Made by a program: the position numbers and the translations under genes. A stretch of 15,286 nucleotides of DNA from CAZSGN01 sp964606415 (lineage in GTDB: Bacteria; Bacteroidota; Bacteroidia; Bacteroidales; JBBRXJ01): contig CAZSGN010000039.1 of the NCBI GenBank assembly GCA_964606415.1, forward strand, positions 1 through 15,286, written 5' to 3'. Under the pieces are notes generated by a model. The model did not search any database. It saw only the letters and a program-made list of their open reading frames with translations, and had not been told where the DNA came from. How positions within the stretch are numbered: position 1 is the first letter of the stretch; the number at the start of each line of letters is the position of its first letter. This document shows, piece after piece, positions 7,419-15,246 of the stretch.

Positions 7419-8042
7419 ATGGTTTTTTGGAAATCTAAATCAAATATAGCCTGGCTTGTTATTATTGCTGTGCTTCTTGCCGATCAGATTATAAAAATAT
7501 GGATTAAGACATCCATGATTGAAGGACAGGAGTTTAATGTAATCGGTGATTGGTTTCGGATTCATTTTACGGAAAATAAAGGAATGGCATTTGGCCTCGA
7601 GTTTGGGGGCGATACAGGTAAATTATTCCTTAGTATTTTTAGGATTATTGCTGTGGTCGGGATTGGCTGGTATTTAAGAAAACTCATACTTGAAAAGATG
7701 CCTGTTGGTTTAGTTATTAGTGTCTCGCTTATTTTAGCAGGAGCGCTTGGTAATATTATTGACAGTGCCTTTTATGGTTTGATATTTGACCATAGTGTTA
7801 ACCAGGTTGCAGATTTTTGTCCCGAAGATGGTGGGTATGCCGGGTTTTTGCATGGTAAAGTTGTTGATATGCTTTATTTCCCTGTTTTTAAAGGTTTCCT
7901 GCCATCCTGGATGCCTTTTTGGGGGAATGATTATTTTATTTTTTTTAGACCTGTGTTTAATATTGCCGATGCTGCCATATCAACCGGAGTGGCAATGGTA
8001 TTGGTCTTTCAGAAAAGATATTTTAAAGAAACATCAAAATAA
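7419..8042 (+). CDS. lspA: Lipoprotein signal peptidase (signal peptidase II)
   Basis: A 207-residue inner-membrane aspartic protease that cleaves the signal peptide of diacylglyceryl-modified prolipoproteins. Four transmembrane helices are visible at about residues 10-28, 68-86, 95-118 and 176-198. Family motifs: ENKGMAFG (residues 53-60), GALGNIID with catalytic Asp115, and FNIADAAIS with catalytic Asp184. The residue after Asp115 is Ser instead of the common Arg. An insertion of about 45 residues (FCPEDGGYAGFLHGKVVDM and following) before the last catalytic motif makes it longer than the roughly 165-residue E. coli enzyme and matches bacteroidotal LspA. It follows ileS and the DksA-like gene, an order common in the phylum; E. 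coli also places lspA directly after ileS. A 147-base gap upstream holds no exact promoter box, so readthrough from ileS is plausible. Confidence 0.96.
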   Translation: MVFWKSKSNIAWLVIIAVLLADQIIKIWIKTSMIEGQEFNVIGDWFRIHFTENKGMAFGLEFGGDTGKLFLSIFRIIAVVGIGWYLRKLILEKMPVGLVISVSLILAGALGNIIDSAFYGLIFDHSVNQVADFCPEDGGYAGFLHGKVVDMLYFPVFKGFLPSWMPFWGNDYFIFFRPVFNIADAAISTGVAMVLVFQKRYFKETSK

Positions 8043-8077
8043 TTTAAATGAGATTTTAATTATTAGAAATAAATCAT

Positions 8078-8085
8078 TATTTTTG
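8078..8085 (+). promoter_or_regulatory. -7 box of rpsT
   Basis: TATTTTTG followed by CA matches the Bacteroidota TAnnTTTG -7 element, 36 bases downstream of the lspA stop and 51 bases before the rpsT ATG. It predicts a leader of about 40-45 bases. No clear TTG stands at -33. It gives rpsT its own transcription start within the row of plus-strand genes. Confidence 0.45.
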
Positions 8086-8135
8086 CAGCCCTCAATCAAT
8101 TGTTTTTAAAAGTAAAAGTATATTAATAAAGAGAT

Positions 8136-8393
8136 ATGGCAAATCACAAATCGGCAGAGAAAAGAATAAGACAGACAAATACGAGGAAATTGCATAACAA
8201 ATATTATGCGAAAACCACAAGAAATGCGATCAAAAAGTTAAAGCAGACATCAGAACCAGCAGAAGCTGGTGAGATGTTGCCTAAGGTTGCCGGGATGATT
8301 GATAAGTTAGCTAAAAAAAATATTATTCATAAGAATAAAGCTGCACATGTTAAATCTTCCCTTGCGAAGCATGTTAACGGGCTATCGGCTTAA
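8136..8393 (+). CDS. rpsT: 30S ribosomal protein S20
   Basis: An 85-residue, highly basic helical protein, the usual S20 length. It starts MANHKSAEKRIRQTNTRK, the S20 hallmark, and ends with the conserved KNKAAHVKSSLAKHV region. S20 binds the 5' domain of 16S rRNA during small-subunit assembly. It has a separate -7 box and ends 64 bases before a strong terminator, so it is probably expressed mainly as a single-gene transcript, with some possible readthrough from lspA. In E. coli S20 represses its own synthesis; I see no diagnostic structure for this in the short leader here. Confidence 0.98.
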   Translation: MANHKSAEKRIRQTNTRKLHNKYYAKTTRNAIKKLKQTSEPAEAGEMLPKVAGMIDKLAKKNIIHKNKAAHVKSSLAKHVNGLSA

Positions 8394-8457
8394 TTTGTTT
8401 TAGGGTTAAGTAGTATTTTGATTTTGATTTCTCAGAATTGGAGAAAAGAAAGACACT

Positions 8458-8496
8458 AAAAAAGACCTGCTTTTTTATAAAAGCGGGTCTTTTTTT
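8458..8496. terminator. Strong bidirectional rho-independent terminator
   Basis: AAAGACCTGCTTTT (8461-8474) pairs with AAAAGCGGGTCTTT (8479-8492) around the loop TTAT, with a single T-G wobble; flanking A and T runs extend the stem. A T-run follows on the plus strand, and the A-run on the left gives a T-run on the minus strand. It can therefore end both rpsT (plus) and the S41 protease operon (minus, stop at 8551). Confidence 0.9.
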
Positions 8497-8550
8497 ATAT
8501 TGGAAATGTAAATTGTAAAAGTCCCCTATGGATCATTTAATCTTATTGAT

Positions 8551-10161
8551 TCATTGCTTTTTTCCAGTTAATATATTGGTATATCTCTCATTTGAACGAA
8601 GTATTTTGAGCGCTTCTTGAATTGCCTCATTTTCTTCATTTAAAATTTGATAAAAGTCATTCATTTCCCATAAATCGCGTGCAATATAGCTTTTTATCAT
8701 ATGCTTTATTTGGGTTTTAGATGCTTTTAATTCATTGGGCAAGGGGGTTAAACCTTTTTCTTCTGCATATTGAACCAACTTGTCTACCAGGGCTTGAGGT
8801 ACTGTAAAATGCTCTTTAAAGGCTGAAAAATCAGGATATTTTTTATTCAGGGTTTTGCGGTGATCATCAACATAGTTTAGTACAAAACGGTTAAGAAACC
8901 CGTGGGCCATGATTTTCCTATAGAAGTCGGTTATATGTGTTGTATCAAGTGGAATAAAATAATCTGGCATGATGCCTCCTCCGCCATATATAGGCCTCTT
9001 GTTTTTAAGTGTTTTATATTGCAATGAATCGGGGAAATGGATATTGTCCTGGGACATTAATTCTCCTTTATTGAGTCTTTTTATGATATCTTTCCGGTAT
9101 TCTTCATAACCATTTTTATATGGTTTTTGTATCATTCGACCGGTTGGGGTATGATACCTGGCAATAGTCAGGCGGATTAGTGAGCTGTCTGAAAGCATAA
9201 AGGGCTTTTGTACCAGTCCTTTACCAAATGAGCGCCGGCCAATAATAACCCCCCTGTCCCAATCCTGAACTGCTCCGGAGACGATTTCACTGGCAGAGGC
9301 TGATCCTTCATCAATCAAGATTGCTAATTTTCCCTTTTCAAATTTACCAGGATCGCTTGCTGTATGTTCATATCGGGTTGAATGTTCTCCTTCTGTGTAA
9401 ACCAATAATTTATCATCAGAGAGGAACTGATCAGATAGACGAACAGCGACTTCAAGGTAGCCGCCCCCATTTCCGCTTAAGTCGAGAATAAGATTGTTCA
9501 TGCCCTTGTTCTCTAATTTTTTCATAGCTTCAAAAAATTCATTCATGGTGGTACGTGAAAACCGGTTCACTTTGATATAGCCAATGGTGTCGTTCATCAT
9601 GTAGCTTGCGTCAATGCTGTGTATAGGGATCTCGTCCCGGGTAATGGTGAATGTCAGCAAATCTTTATTACCTTTTCGTTTAATGCCTACTGTTACCTTG
9701 GTTCCTTTTTCCCCCAGTAAGCGGTCCCTGACCTCTTTTGATTTAATATTCGTGCCGGCCACGTTTTCATCTTCTATGGTAATGATGCGGTCACCAGCCA
9801 TGATTCCTACTTCTTCCGAAGGCCCCCCTGAAATGGGAGAAATAATATAAATGGTGTCTTCTAAAATATTGAAAGTAACGCCAATTCCTTCGAAATTTCC
9901 TTCTAATGGCTCATTCATCGCTTTTACATCTTCTTTGGAAATGTAAGTGGAGTGTGGATCTAGTTTTTTCAGTATATCAGTGATTGCCTGCTCTGTTATT
10001 TTGTCAATATTTACTGAGTCAGCGTATTCATTTGAAATGTGATGAAGGGTTTGCCCCAGTTTAAAGGTGTTTTTATTAAACAGCATTTGTGCTTCCAGGG
10101 TGGATAAGGGTAAAATAAATGCGAGGAATAACAGGGAAAGGTAGTTTCTTTTAAAAATCAT
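8551..10161 (-). CDS. Exported S41-family C-terminal processing protease (CtpA/Prc-like)
   Basis: A 536-residue serine protease. It has an N-terminal signal peptide (hydrophobic residues about 8-20, probable cleavage after TLEAQ near 25), a short helical lead-in, a PDZ domain at about residues 88-165 (GIGVTFNI ... AGDRIITIEDENV) and the S41 core at about 185-380. The catalytic dyad is S289 in the GSASASEI motif and K314 in SFGKGLVQ, 25 residues apart as in Prc and CtpA. A C-terminal helical extension of about 150 residues follows. Such enzymes trim or degrade periplasmic and secreted proteins from the C-terminus after the PDZ domain engages the tail. It is the last gene of a minus-strand operon, 19 bases after the Ig-repeat protein gene, and ends at the bidirectional terminator. 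The operon partner is a candidate substrate or adaptor (inference). Confidence 0.93.
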   Translation of the reverse strand: MIFKRNYLSLLFLAFILPLSTLEAQMLFNKNTFKLGQTLHHISNEYADSVNIDKITEQAITDILKKLDPHSTYISKEDVKAMNEPLEGNFEGIGVTFNILEDTIYIISPISGGPSEEVGIMAGDRIITIEDENVAGTNIKSKEVRDRLLGEKGTKVTVGIKRKGNKDLLTFTITRDEIPIHSIDASYMMNDTIGYIKVNRFSRTTMNEFFEAMKKLENKGMNNLILDLSGNGGGYLEVAVRLSDQFLSDDKLLVYTEGEHSTRYEHTASDPGKFEKGKLAILIDEGSASASEIVSGAVQDWDRGVIIGRRSFGKGLVQKPFMLSDSSLIRLTIARYHTPTGRMIQKPYKNGYEEYRKDIIKRLNKGELMSQDNIHFPDSLQYKTLKNKRPIYGGGGIMPDYFIPLDTTHITDFYRKIMAHGFLNRFVLNYVDDHRKTLNKKYPDFSAFKEHFTVPQALVDKLVQYAEEKGLTPLPNELKASKTQIKHMIKSYIARDLWEMNDFYQILNEENEAIQEALKILRSNERYTNILTGKKQ

Positions 10162-10180
10162 ATAAGAGATTATTATTTAT

Positions 10181-11899
10181 TTATTTGGAAATAGAGAAAC
10201 GAATTGCTTTTTTTGATGAGTTTCCTAATTTATCAATAGCTTTAACGTCAACCTGATGGGTTTTATTTTTTTTAAAATAGCGAATGTTATCTTTATAGAT
10301 TTTTAAAGGGGTGCCGTTAATGGAATAATACATGTTTTCAAATCCGGATGATTGGTCCATTGCTGTTAAAAAAAGGACAACATGGGGAGGATATGTGTTT
10401 ATTCCGGATGAGTCTTTTTCAAGTGGGGGTGTGCTGAAACGATGGTCTATTTCCGGACCTTCATCATCTACAAATACCCGGAAGCTTTTTTGGTTGCTGT
10501 TGTCAACGTTATCAATGCCTTGTATTTTTATTTCATGAGCGCCTTTTTTTTTAATTGAAAATGGCTCAATATAGGCTGAAAAGCTGGCATTATTAAGTGC
10601 ATATTCGATTCTGTTTAAGCCTGCTTCGTTATCTTCACCTTTTAAGATAACTTTGGTTGTAGGATTAATGTATGTATTTTCTGATGTTTTAAAATTAGGA
10701 CCATTAAAAGCAATGGTTAAGGAAGGCCCTGTCATGTCAATATATGGGATTCCTGAGGCACTGGTGCTTTGGGATGTCTCTGTCCGGTTATTGACTTGGT
10801 CCATGCCGTAAGTTTTAATGGATAAGTTACCATCTGTATTGTTCAGGACTACCGGGTCGGTATATTTTTTAAATTCACCATTGTTAATGGAATAATACAT
10901 TTCTTTGATACCTGCTTTGTTATCGAATGCGGTTAATTTGAGTCTCGATCGTCCTGATGAAAATTCTTTCCCATTAGCGATGTAGCTGTTTCCTATTATT
11001 TCATCAACGATGGTTGGAGGTGTTTTGTCGACAAAAAAAGAAAAAGTTTTTGTTTTTTCTTTGTTTCCTACCTGATCTATGGCATAATAATGTATCTCAT
11101 GCTCTCCTTCCGTAAACCATTTCCCAAGTAAAGGGTAATCGAATTTTTTTTCTTTTTGATTGTTAATCTGATAATAAATGGTTTTGACACCTGTTTTGTC
11201 TTTCGAGTTGATAAGAATTTGTGAGCGTGCGGAAATAATTTGTTGATGTTTATCTCCTTTAATTTCGATGTTGCTCTGAGGTGGATCCTGATCAATAATG
11301 ATTCGTTTTTTTTGTACTTTTTCGACATTACCAACATGGTCAACAGAATAATATTGTATCAGATGTTCTTCACCGGCAGAGATATTTATTGGATTTGCAT
11401 AGGGCTGAAAAGGTGCTTTATCAACAGATAAATAGGTGTTTGCAACTCCTGAGGTCTTATCCCGGGCTTCAAGAGTTATTTGGTATTCACCTTGAATATA
11501 CAGGATGTCATCCTTTTCATAGCTCTGATTGTCTTTAAGAACCAATTGGCTATTAGGCGCTTTGCTGTCTGCATATAATTCAAAAATAATATCCTGCTTT
11601 GGATAAACCGGTGTTTTTGTTTCAGGATCAACAGCCCATGGTGCACGAAATGAGTTGTAACCTTCGGCGTCCAGGTACATGGGATTGGCGTATTTGGATG
11701 TTGCCTGGCTTTTCAACCGGAATGCAGTCGCTTCTTTGTCAGGAGACGTAGATATATTTAGATATATGGGGAGGTCTTTGTTTATATATGTTCTGCCGGA
11801 TTCATCTACATAAACGGTTTTTTCATGTTCCTGGGGTGACTGAGCCGTTGATAAATTGATACATACAATACATAAGATAAATGTTACCTGTTTTTTCAT
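10181..11899 (-). CDS. Secreted Ig-like/OmpL47-type repeat protein
   Basis: A 572-residue protein with a signal peptide (residues 1-20, cleavage near STAQ). An N-terminal region (about 25-100) holds a VDESGRTYINKDLPIYL stretch of a type common in Bacteroidota. About five diverged Ig-like modules of 85-100 residues follow, at roughly 105-205, 206-295, 296-395, 396-485 and 490-572. Each carries a strand of the type YYSI(N/D)x, a short turn, then a hydrophobic strand and a D-x-x-G/D-N turn (VDHVGN, IDQVGN, MDQVNN, IDNVDN, IDKLGN), ending in a DxxPP or DxxGP linker. This resembles the OmpL47/chitobiase C-terminal beta-sandwich family. There is no catalytic motif, no T9SS tail and no lipobox, so it is probably a periplasmic or surface adhesive or structural protein. 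It lies 18 bases after the SiaC-like gene and 19 bases before the S41 protease gene, implying co-expression. Its exact role is unknown. Confidence 0.8.
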   Translation of the reverse strand: MKKQVTFILCIVCINLSTAQSPQEHEKTVYVDESGRTYINKDLPIYLNISTSPDKEATAFRLKSQATSKYANPMYLDAEGYNSFRAPWAVDPETKTPVYPKQDIIFELYADSKAPNSQLVLKDNQSYEKDDILYIQGEYQITLEARDKTSGVANTYLSVDKAPFQPYANPINISAGEEHLIQYYSVDHVGNVEKVQKKRIIIDQDPPQSNIEIKGDKHQQIISARSQILINSKDKTGVKTIYYQINNQKEKKFDYPLLGKWFTEGEHEIHYYAIDQVGNKEKTKTFSFFVDKTPPTIVDEIIGNSYIANGKEFSSGRSRLKLTAFDNKAGIKEMYYSINNGEFKKYTDPVVLNNTDGNLSIKTYGMDQVNNRTETSQSTSASGIPYIDMTGPSLTIAFNGPNFKTSENTYINPTTKVILKGEDNEAGLNRIEYALNNASFSAYIEPFSIKKKGAHEIKIQGIDNVDNSNQKSFRVFVDDEGPEIDHRFSTPPLEKDSSGINTYPPHVVLFLTAMDQSSGFENMYYSINGTPLKIYKDNIRYFKKNKTHQVDVKAIDKLGNSSKKAIRFSISK

Positions 11900-11917
11900 A
11901 AATAATGATTTTTTGAT

Positions 11918-12289
11918 TTAAAAGCCGATTAATTCTACATCCAGATCCACAAAGGATTTAAGTGTTTCTCCTTCGAATTCCATATCCTCATCCATCCTGT
12001 CATAATGCCATTTGACAACTACTTTCTTATCTTCCGGTATTTCTTCAAGTTTGACGATCATATCGGTGATTTGTTTCGAGGATGCTGTGTTGACATAATT
12101 TAATTTAACGTTTAAAATGGTTTCTTCATTTGGATCTTTTATATATTCATCCAGCCACTTAATTACAGGATCAAATACATCATAAGGATTATCAGAAAAA
12201 CTATTCCCTGATATTTCGAAAATGCCTTTTTCCTTGTCAAAGTGGATTTCCGGACTGTCTTCGTTTTTTTTGATTTTGAGTGCTTCCAT
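11918..12289 (-). CDS. SiaC-family (DUF1987) regulatory phosphoprotein
   Basis: A 123-residue acidic cytoplasmic protein whose whole length matches the DUF1987/SiaC fold. The diagnostic segment is LNYVNTASSKQI, with Thr at residue 68. In Pseudomonas aeruginosa SiaC the homologous Thr68 is phosphorylated by SiaB and dephosphorylated by the SpoIIE-type phosphatase SiaA, and unphosphorylated SiaC activates the diguanylate cyclase SiaD. Identity of both motif and residue number makes the assignment strong. The N-terminus (SPEIHFDKEKGIFEISGNS) and the middle helix (DPVIKWLDEYI) also fit the family. A SpoIIE phosphatase gene lies upstream, 206 bases away on the same strand, which supports a partner-switch pair. 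No SiaB kinase or SiaD cyclase is in the window. It leads a tight three-gene unit with the Ig-repeat and S41 genes. The output target here is unknown. Confidence 0.9.
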   Translation of the reverse strand: MEALKIKKNEDSPEIHFDKEKGIFEISGNSFSDNPYDVFDPVIKWLDEYIKDPNEETILNVKLNYVNTASSKQITDMIVKLEEIPEDKKVVVKWHYDRMDEDMEFEGETLKSFVDLDVELIGF

Positions 12290-12495
12290 GATTTTATAAT
12301 GACAGGGTTTGATTTTTTAATGATCGATGTTTGATTAAAAATAATGAAAATCTTGTCAAATCAGCATCAATGTCATTGTAATGTTTATGATACAATAATG
12401 TACTTAAAATCAATGATTTATTTTTTAAAAATGATTTATATATTTATGATTGTTAAAGTTTTATTAATTAGTGCAAAGCTTTAATAAAAACCTGG
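12290..12495. other. AT-rich spacer between phosphatase and SiaC-like genes
   Basis: These 206 bases hold no credible ORF and no hairpin strong enough to call a terminator. There is no exact TAnnTTTG box on the minus strand. A nine-base direct repeat (ATGATTTAT, 12413-12421 and 12431-12439) is present but weak in this composition. The spacer is too short to contain a SiaB-type kinase gene. The SiaC-like gene may have an unrecognised promoter here or depend on readthrough. Confidence 0.4.
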
Positions 12496-14328
12496 TTAAG
12501 TATTTGGATTTATTTTAAATCCGATCACAATAATATCATCAATTTGATTGTATTTTTCTCCCATCCAAGAGGTTAATTCTTGATCCAGCAAGTCTTTTTG
12601 TTCGTCAAATGGTTTAGTGTGGATGGAATGCAGCAGGTTTTTGAAATTTCTGGACATGTATTTTTTCCCTTTTTCTCCTCCGATTTGATCCTGGAAACCA
12701 TCGGAAAAAATATAGCAGGTTGTGGGTTGGTCAATCTGCAGTTTATGCGAAGTAAATTGGCGCTGTTTCCCTTTTCGCTCTATGCCACCGATAGGGAATA
12801 AGTCTCCGCGGATTTCATGGATCTCGTTATTCTGAAAGTAAACAAGCGGGTTTTTGGCTCCTGCGAATTTTAATTCTTTTTTATCTTTGTCAATAGTACA
12901 AAGGGTCATGTCCATTCCATCACGATTATCGGTCTTATCTTGTTTAAGGAGATTTTTGACGCCCTGGTGCAGGTAATTTAGTATTTGGTCAGGTTCCCGG
13001 ATACCGGTTGCGATAATTTCACCTATTAAATTAAATCCAATGGTTGACATAAAGGCGCCTGGAACCCCATGCCCGGTACAGTCGATAGCAGAAAGCACAA
13101 ATTGATTGACTTGTTTGTGTTCGTCACCACCCATTTTCCCTCCCATGATTGGTGCCCTCAACAGATTGGATTGGGTGTCCAGGGCTGAAAAATAAAAGAA
13201 ATCGCCGCTGACAATATCCCGTGGTTTAAAAAATATAAATGATTCGGGTAAATAGTAAGCCAGGTTTTCTTTCGGGGGGAGCATGGCTTTCTGGATCCTT
13301 TTAGCGTAATTGATACTGTTAGTGATGTTTTTGTTTTTTTTCTCAATAATGGTTTGTTGATCGAGTATCTCTTTGTTTTGTTCCTCCAGCCTGGCGTTGG
13401 TTCGTTGTTTTTGTTTAATTCCTCTGTAAAGCATCAGCGCAATTAGTATTAATAGCCCTGCTCCGGTGATTAGCGAATAAGTCATGATTCTGGCACTTCT
13501 TAATCTGGCCTTCTCTTCTTTTATAGCAAGTTCTTTTAGCTTGTTTTCTTTGTCTAAAAGTTCAATTTTCATCTGTTGACCCTGGCTGATTTTCTCGGAT
13601 AGTACCAGTGCGCTCTCTTTTTGTTTTAATTTCTTTTCTTTTTCTTTTATTTCTTGTTCTGCTTTTTGTTTTTTGGTTTCGATTGATTGAATTTCCTTGG
13701 TTTTAAGATGTTTTTCAAGGCTGGCATATTTGTTAAAATACTCCAGGGAAAGGCCATTTTTCCCTAGGTGTTGGTAATTGTCTGCCATTAAGCTGTAACA
13801 ATTTTTAAGAAGCCTGATGTTATTTGTTTCTTCTGCAATTTCTATCGCTGTTTTTAAGTGGATGTTCGATTCTTTATAGCGACCCATGCTTTGCAGGGTT
13901 AGTCCTATATTAACTAATGAACCAGCTACTTCGCCTTTTTTCCCTAATTGTTTATTGACTTGCAGGCCTTGTTTGAAATGAGACAGAGCCTGGCCGTATT
14001 GTTGTTTCTCTGAATAAATAAGTCCCAGGTTACTGTGAAGGTTTTTCAGGGCATTGGCGTTACCAATCTCTCTGTTCAGGTTCAGTGAGCTTTCAAATTG
14101 ATCGATGGCAGCATCTAAGTTCTTTTCCTGCCAATGAATATAGCCGATTTTATTATAAAAAGAAGCTGCTTTTACTTTATCTCCGGATTGAAGCGCCTTT
14201 TCCAGGGAGCTTTTATGTTCATTTATTTTTTCTCTGTTATTTGTGCCTGAACTTGCCAGAGATGGGATTAAAAATAAGAAAATGGTAATCCAAAGAAATA
14301 ATTGATGAAAATAATTGTCAAATATCAT
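12496..14328 (-). CDS. TPR / transmembrane / SpoIIE-type PP2C serine-threonine phosphatase
   Basis: A 610-residue membrane protein. A hydrophobic N-terminal signal or anchor (about residues 9-26) is followed by four TPRs (54-88, 94-127, 135-167, 173-206), a coiled coil (207-280), a transmembrane helix (281-301), a second coiled coil (308-345) and a SpoIIE/PP2C domain (about 350-605). The domain opens with NSINYAKRIQKAMLPP. Metal-binding acidic motifs are SGDFFYF (Asp376), DCTGHGVPGA (Asp416), FSDGFQDQ (Asp543) and IDDI (Asp597/598). I infer a periplasmic TPR sensor coupled through the membrane to a cytoplasmic phosphatase, like SiaA but with TPRs in place of a HAMP-linked sensor. The SiaC-like protein encoded just downstream is the obvious substrate. 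It starts at ATG 14328, giving a proper signal sequence. No exact promoter box is seen; an imperfect one (TATCTTTTG on the minus strand) lies at 14379-14387. Confidence 0.9.
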   Translation of the reverse strand: MIFDNYFHQLFLWITIFLFLIPSLASSGTNNREKINEHKSSLEKALQSGDKVKAASFYNKIGYIHWQEKNLDAAIDQFESSLNLNREIGNANALKNLHSNLGLIYSEKQQYGQALSHFKQGLQVNKQLGKKGEVAGSLVNIGLTLQSMGRYKESNIHLKTAIEIAEETNNIRLLKNCYSLMADNYQHLGKNGLSLEYFNKYASLEKHLKTKEIQSIETKKQKAEQEIKEKEKKLKQKESALVLSEKISQGQQMKIELLDKENKLKELAIKEEKARLRSARIMTYSLITGAGLLILIALMLYRGIKQKQRTNARLEEQNKEILDQQTIIEKKNKNITNSINYAKRIQKAMLPPKENLAYYLPESFIFFKPRDIVSGDFFYFSALDTQSNLLRAPIMGGKMGGDEHKQVNQFVLSAIDCTGHGVPGAFMSTIGFNLIGEIIATGIREPDQILNYLHQGVKNLLKQDKTDNRDGMDMTLCTIDKDKKELKFAGAKNPLVYFQNNEIHEIRGDLFPIGGIERKGKQRQFTSHKLQIDQPTTCYIFSDGFQDQIGGEKGKKYMSRNFKNLLHSIHTKPFDEQKDLLDQELTSWMGEKYNQIDDIIVIGFKINPNT

Positions 14329-14351
14329 TTTTTATGCCCCTTTGGTTGATA

Positions 14352-14372
14352 GAAATAGTGATTTATATCACT
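14352..14372. repeat. 17-base sequence, copy 2, inside a small inverted repeat upstream of the phosphatase gene
   Basis: Positions 14352-14368 are identical to 37-53 (GAAATAGTGATTTATAT). Here, unlike in the first copy, the sequence continues into a perfect 6-bp inverted repeat, AGTGAT-TTAT-ATCACT (14357-14372). It lies 24-44 bases before the phosphatase start codon, in the region expected to hold its promoter or leader. An operator role is an inference. Confidence 0.45.
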
Positions 14373-14458
14373 TTTACGCAAAAGATAGGGGAAAGGTTCT
14401 TTATATGAGGTGTTTTATGTTGAAATTACGAGGAACACCTTATCATTTAGAGGGAAAA

Positions 14459-14500
14459 ACAGAAAAAAACCATGATCAGTTGGTCGCGGTTTTTTTCTGT
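14459..14500 (-). terminator. Terminator hairpin of the T9SS cargo gene
   Basis: ACAGAAAAAAACC (14459-14471) and GGTTTTTTTCTGT (14488-14500) are a perfect 13-bp inverted repeat. The inner GATC-AGTT-GGTC can extend the pairing. On the minus strand it is met 27 bases after the cargo gene's stop, and a further T-run follows. It should end that transcript before the phosphatase gene, making the two separate units. Confidence 0.8.
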
Positions 14501-14526
14501 TGTAAGATGAGGGTTGATCAGGATTA

Positions 14527-15246
14527 TTATTGGATCATAATTTGTTTGGTGTATTTTATTTCATCATTGGTGATGGTTACCAGGTACAGGCCGGCATTGA
14601 CATGTCCCAGGTTGACTTCGGCCCAGATATGGTCTGCTTTTGTTGGATAGTATTGTTGGTAAACCTGCTCACCAACTGTATTGAATACTTTAATGGTGAA
14701 ATCTTTTTTGAGCTTATTTTTAAGTTGAACAATAAAGTTGCCATCACTCGGGTTGGGGTATATCTTAAAATCTGGTGTTGACGTTTTTGTTTGATGGAGA
14801 TCCGTGGTAGCTTCTTTTAATACATTAATCACGTTTCCTTCTTTTACGCAGCCATTAATGTCTTTTACCATAACTGTATATTTGCCTTCAGGGACGCTGT
14901 CGAATATCCCGTTGTTGGCATAATAATTTTCTCCTTTGTCAATGGAGTATAGCAGGTTATTCAGTGAGCTTCCTCCTGATGCATAAATTTTGATTTTTCC
15001 ATAATCACTGTCTTCTGGTGGAAGGTTGATGGTGGTTGAGTCAATGGTGATGCCTGCGGGTTCTTGCAAGGTGTAGGCTGTAGATATGGCACATCCGGAT
15101 TCATCTGTCACGGTGATTTGATATGTTCCTGCCTCAAGGCCGGTAATGGACGTATCATTTTCAATAAGGCCTCCGCCGTAATTCGAACTCCATTGCAGCC
15201 TGAACGATTTGTCGGGGGCTTCCAGGCTTAAATGGATACTGCCCTC
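14527..15246 (-). CDS. C-terminal part of a T9SS-exported SprB-like repeat protein
   Basis: An open stretch of 239 codons in the minus frame, bounded upstream by an in-frame TAA at 15247-15249. It begins EGSIHLSLEAPDKSFRLQW and continues through SITGLEAGTYQITVTDESGC, a SprB-like repeat (GSI ... L.AGTY.VTVTD..GC). A second, diverged repeat follows (YTVMVKDINGC). The end is a type A T9SS sorting domain: YPNPSDGNF, VFNTVGEQVY, GLYLVTITNDEIKYTKQIMIQ. Proteins with this tail cross the outer membrane through the type IX system and are anchored at or released from the surface. The first in-frame alternative start, GTG at 15111, would cut into a repeat and leave no signal peptide, so this is not a natural gene start. 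It is either the 3' part of a disrupted gene or a gene with a sequence error. The cargo's overall function cannot be told. Confidence 0.75.
   Translation of the reverse strand, partial: EGSIHLSLEAPDKSFRLQWSSNYGGGLIENDTSITGLEAGTYQITVTDESGCAISTAYTLQEPAGITIDSTTINLPPEDSDYGKIKIYASGGSSLNNLLYSIDKGENYYANNGIFDSVPEGKYTVMVKDINGCVKEGNVINVLKEATTDLHQTKTSTPDFKIYPNPSDGNFIVQLKNKLKKDFTIKVFNTVGEQVYQQYYPTKADHIWAEVNLGHVNAGLYLVTITNDEIKYTKQIMIQ

Noticed and set aside
12413..12439. Direct repeat ATGATTTAT in the phosphatase-SiaC spacer
   Set aside because: Nine bases repeated once in about 80 percent AT sequence is within chance expectation.
14408..14440. AGGTGTT / AACACCT inverted repeat between the terminator and the phosphatase gene
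   Set aside because: Seven base pairs with a 19-base loop and no T-run; too weak to call a regulatory structure.
14315..14650. Plus-strand frame of 111 codons over the phosphatase upstream region
   Set aside because: It crosses the terminator hairpin at 14459-14500 and overlaps the T9SS gene antisense; its translation is low-complexity and resembles no known protein.
15111..15111. GTG at 15111 as the real start of a small T9SS protein
   Set aside because: The upstream translation completes the SprB-like repeat, and a protein starting here would lack the signal peptide that T9SS cargo needs.
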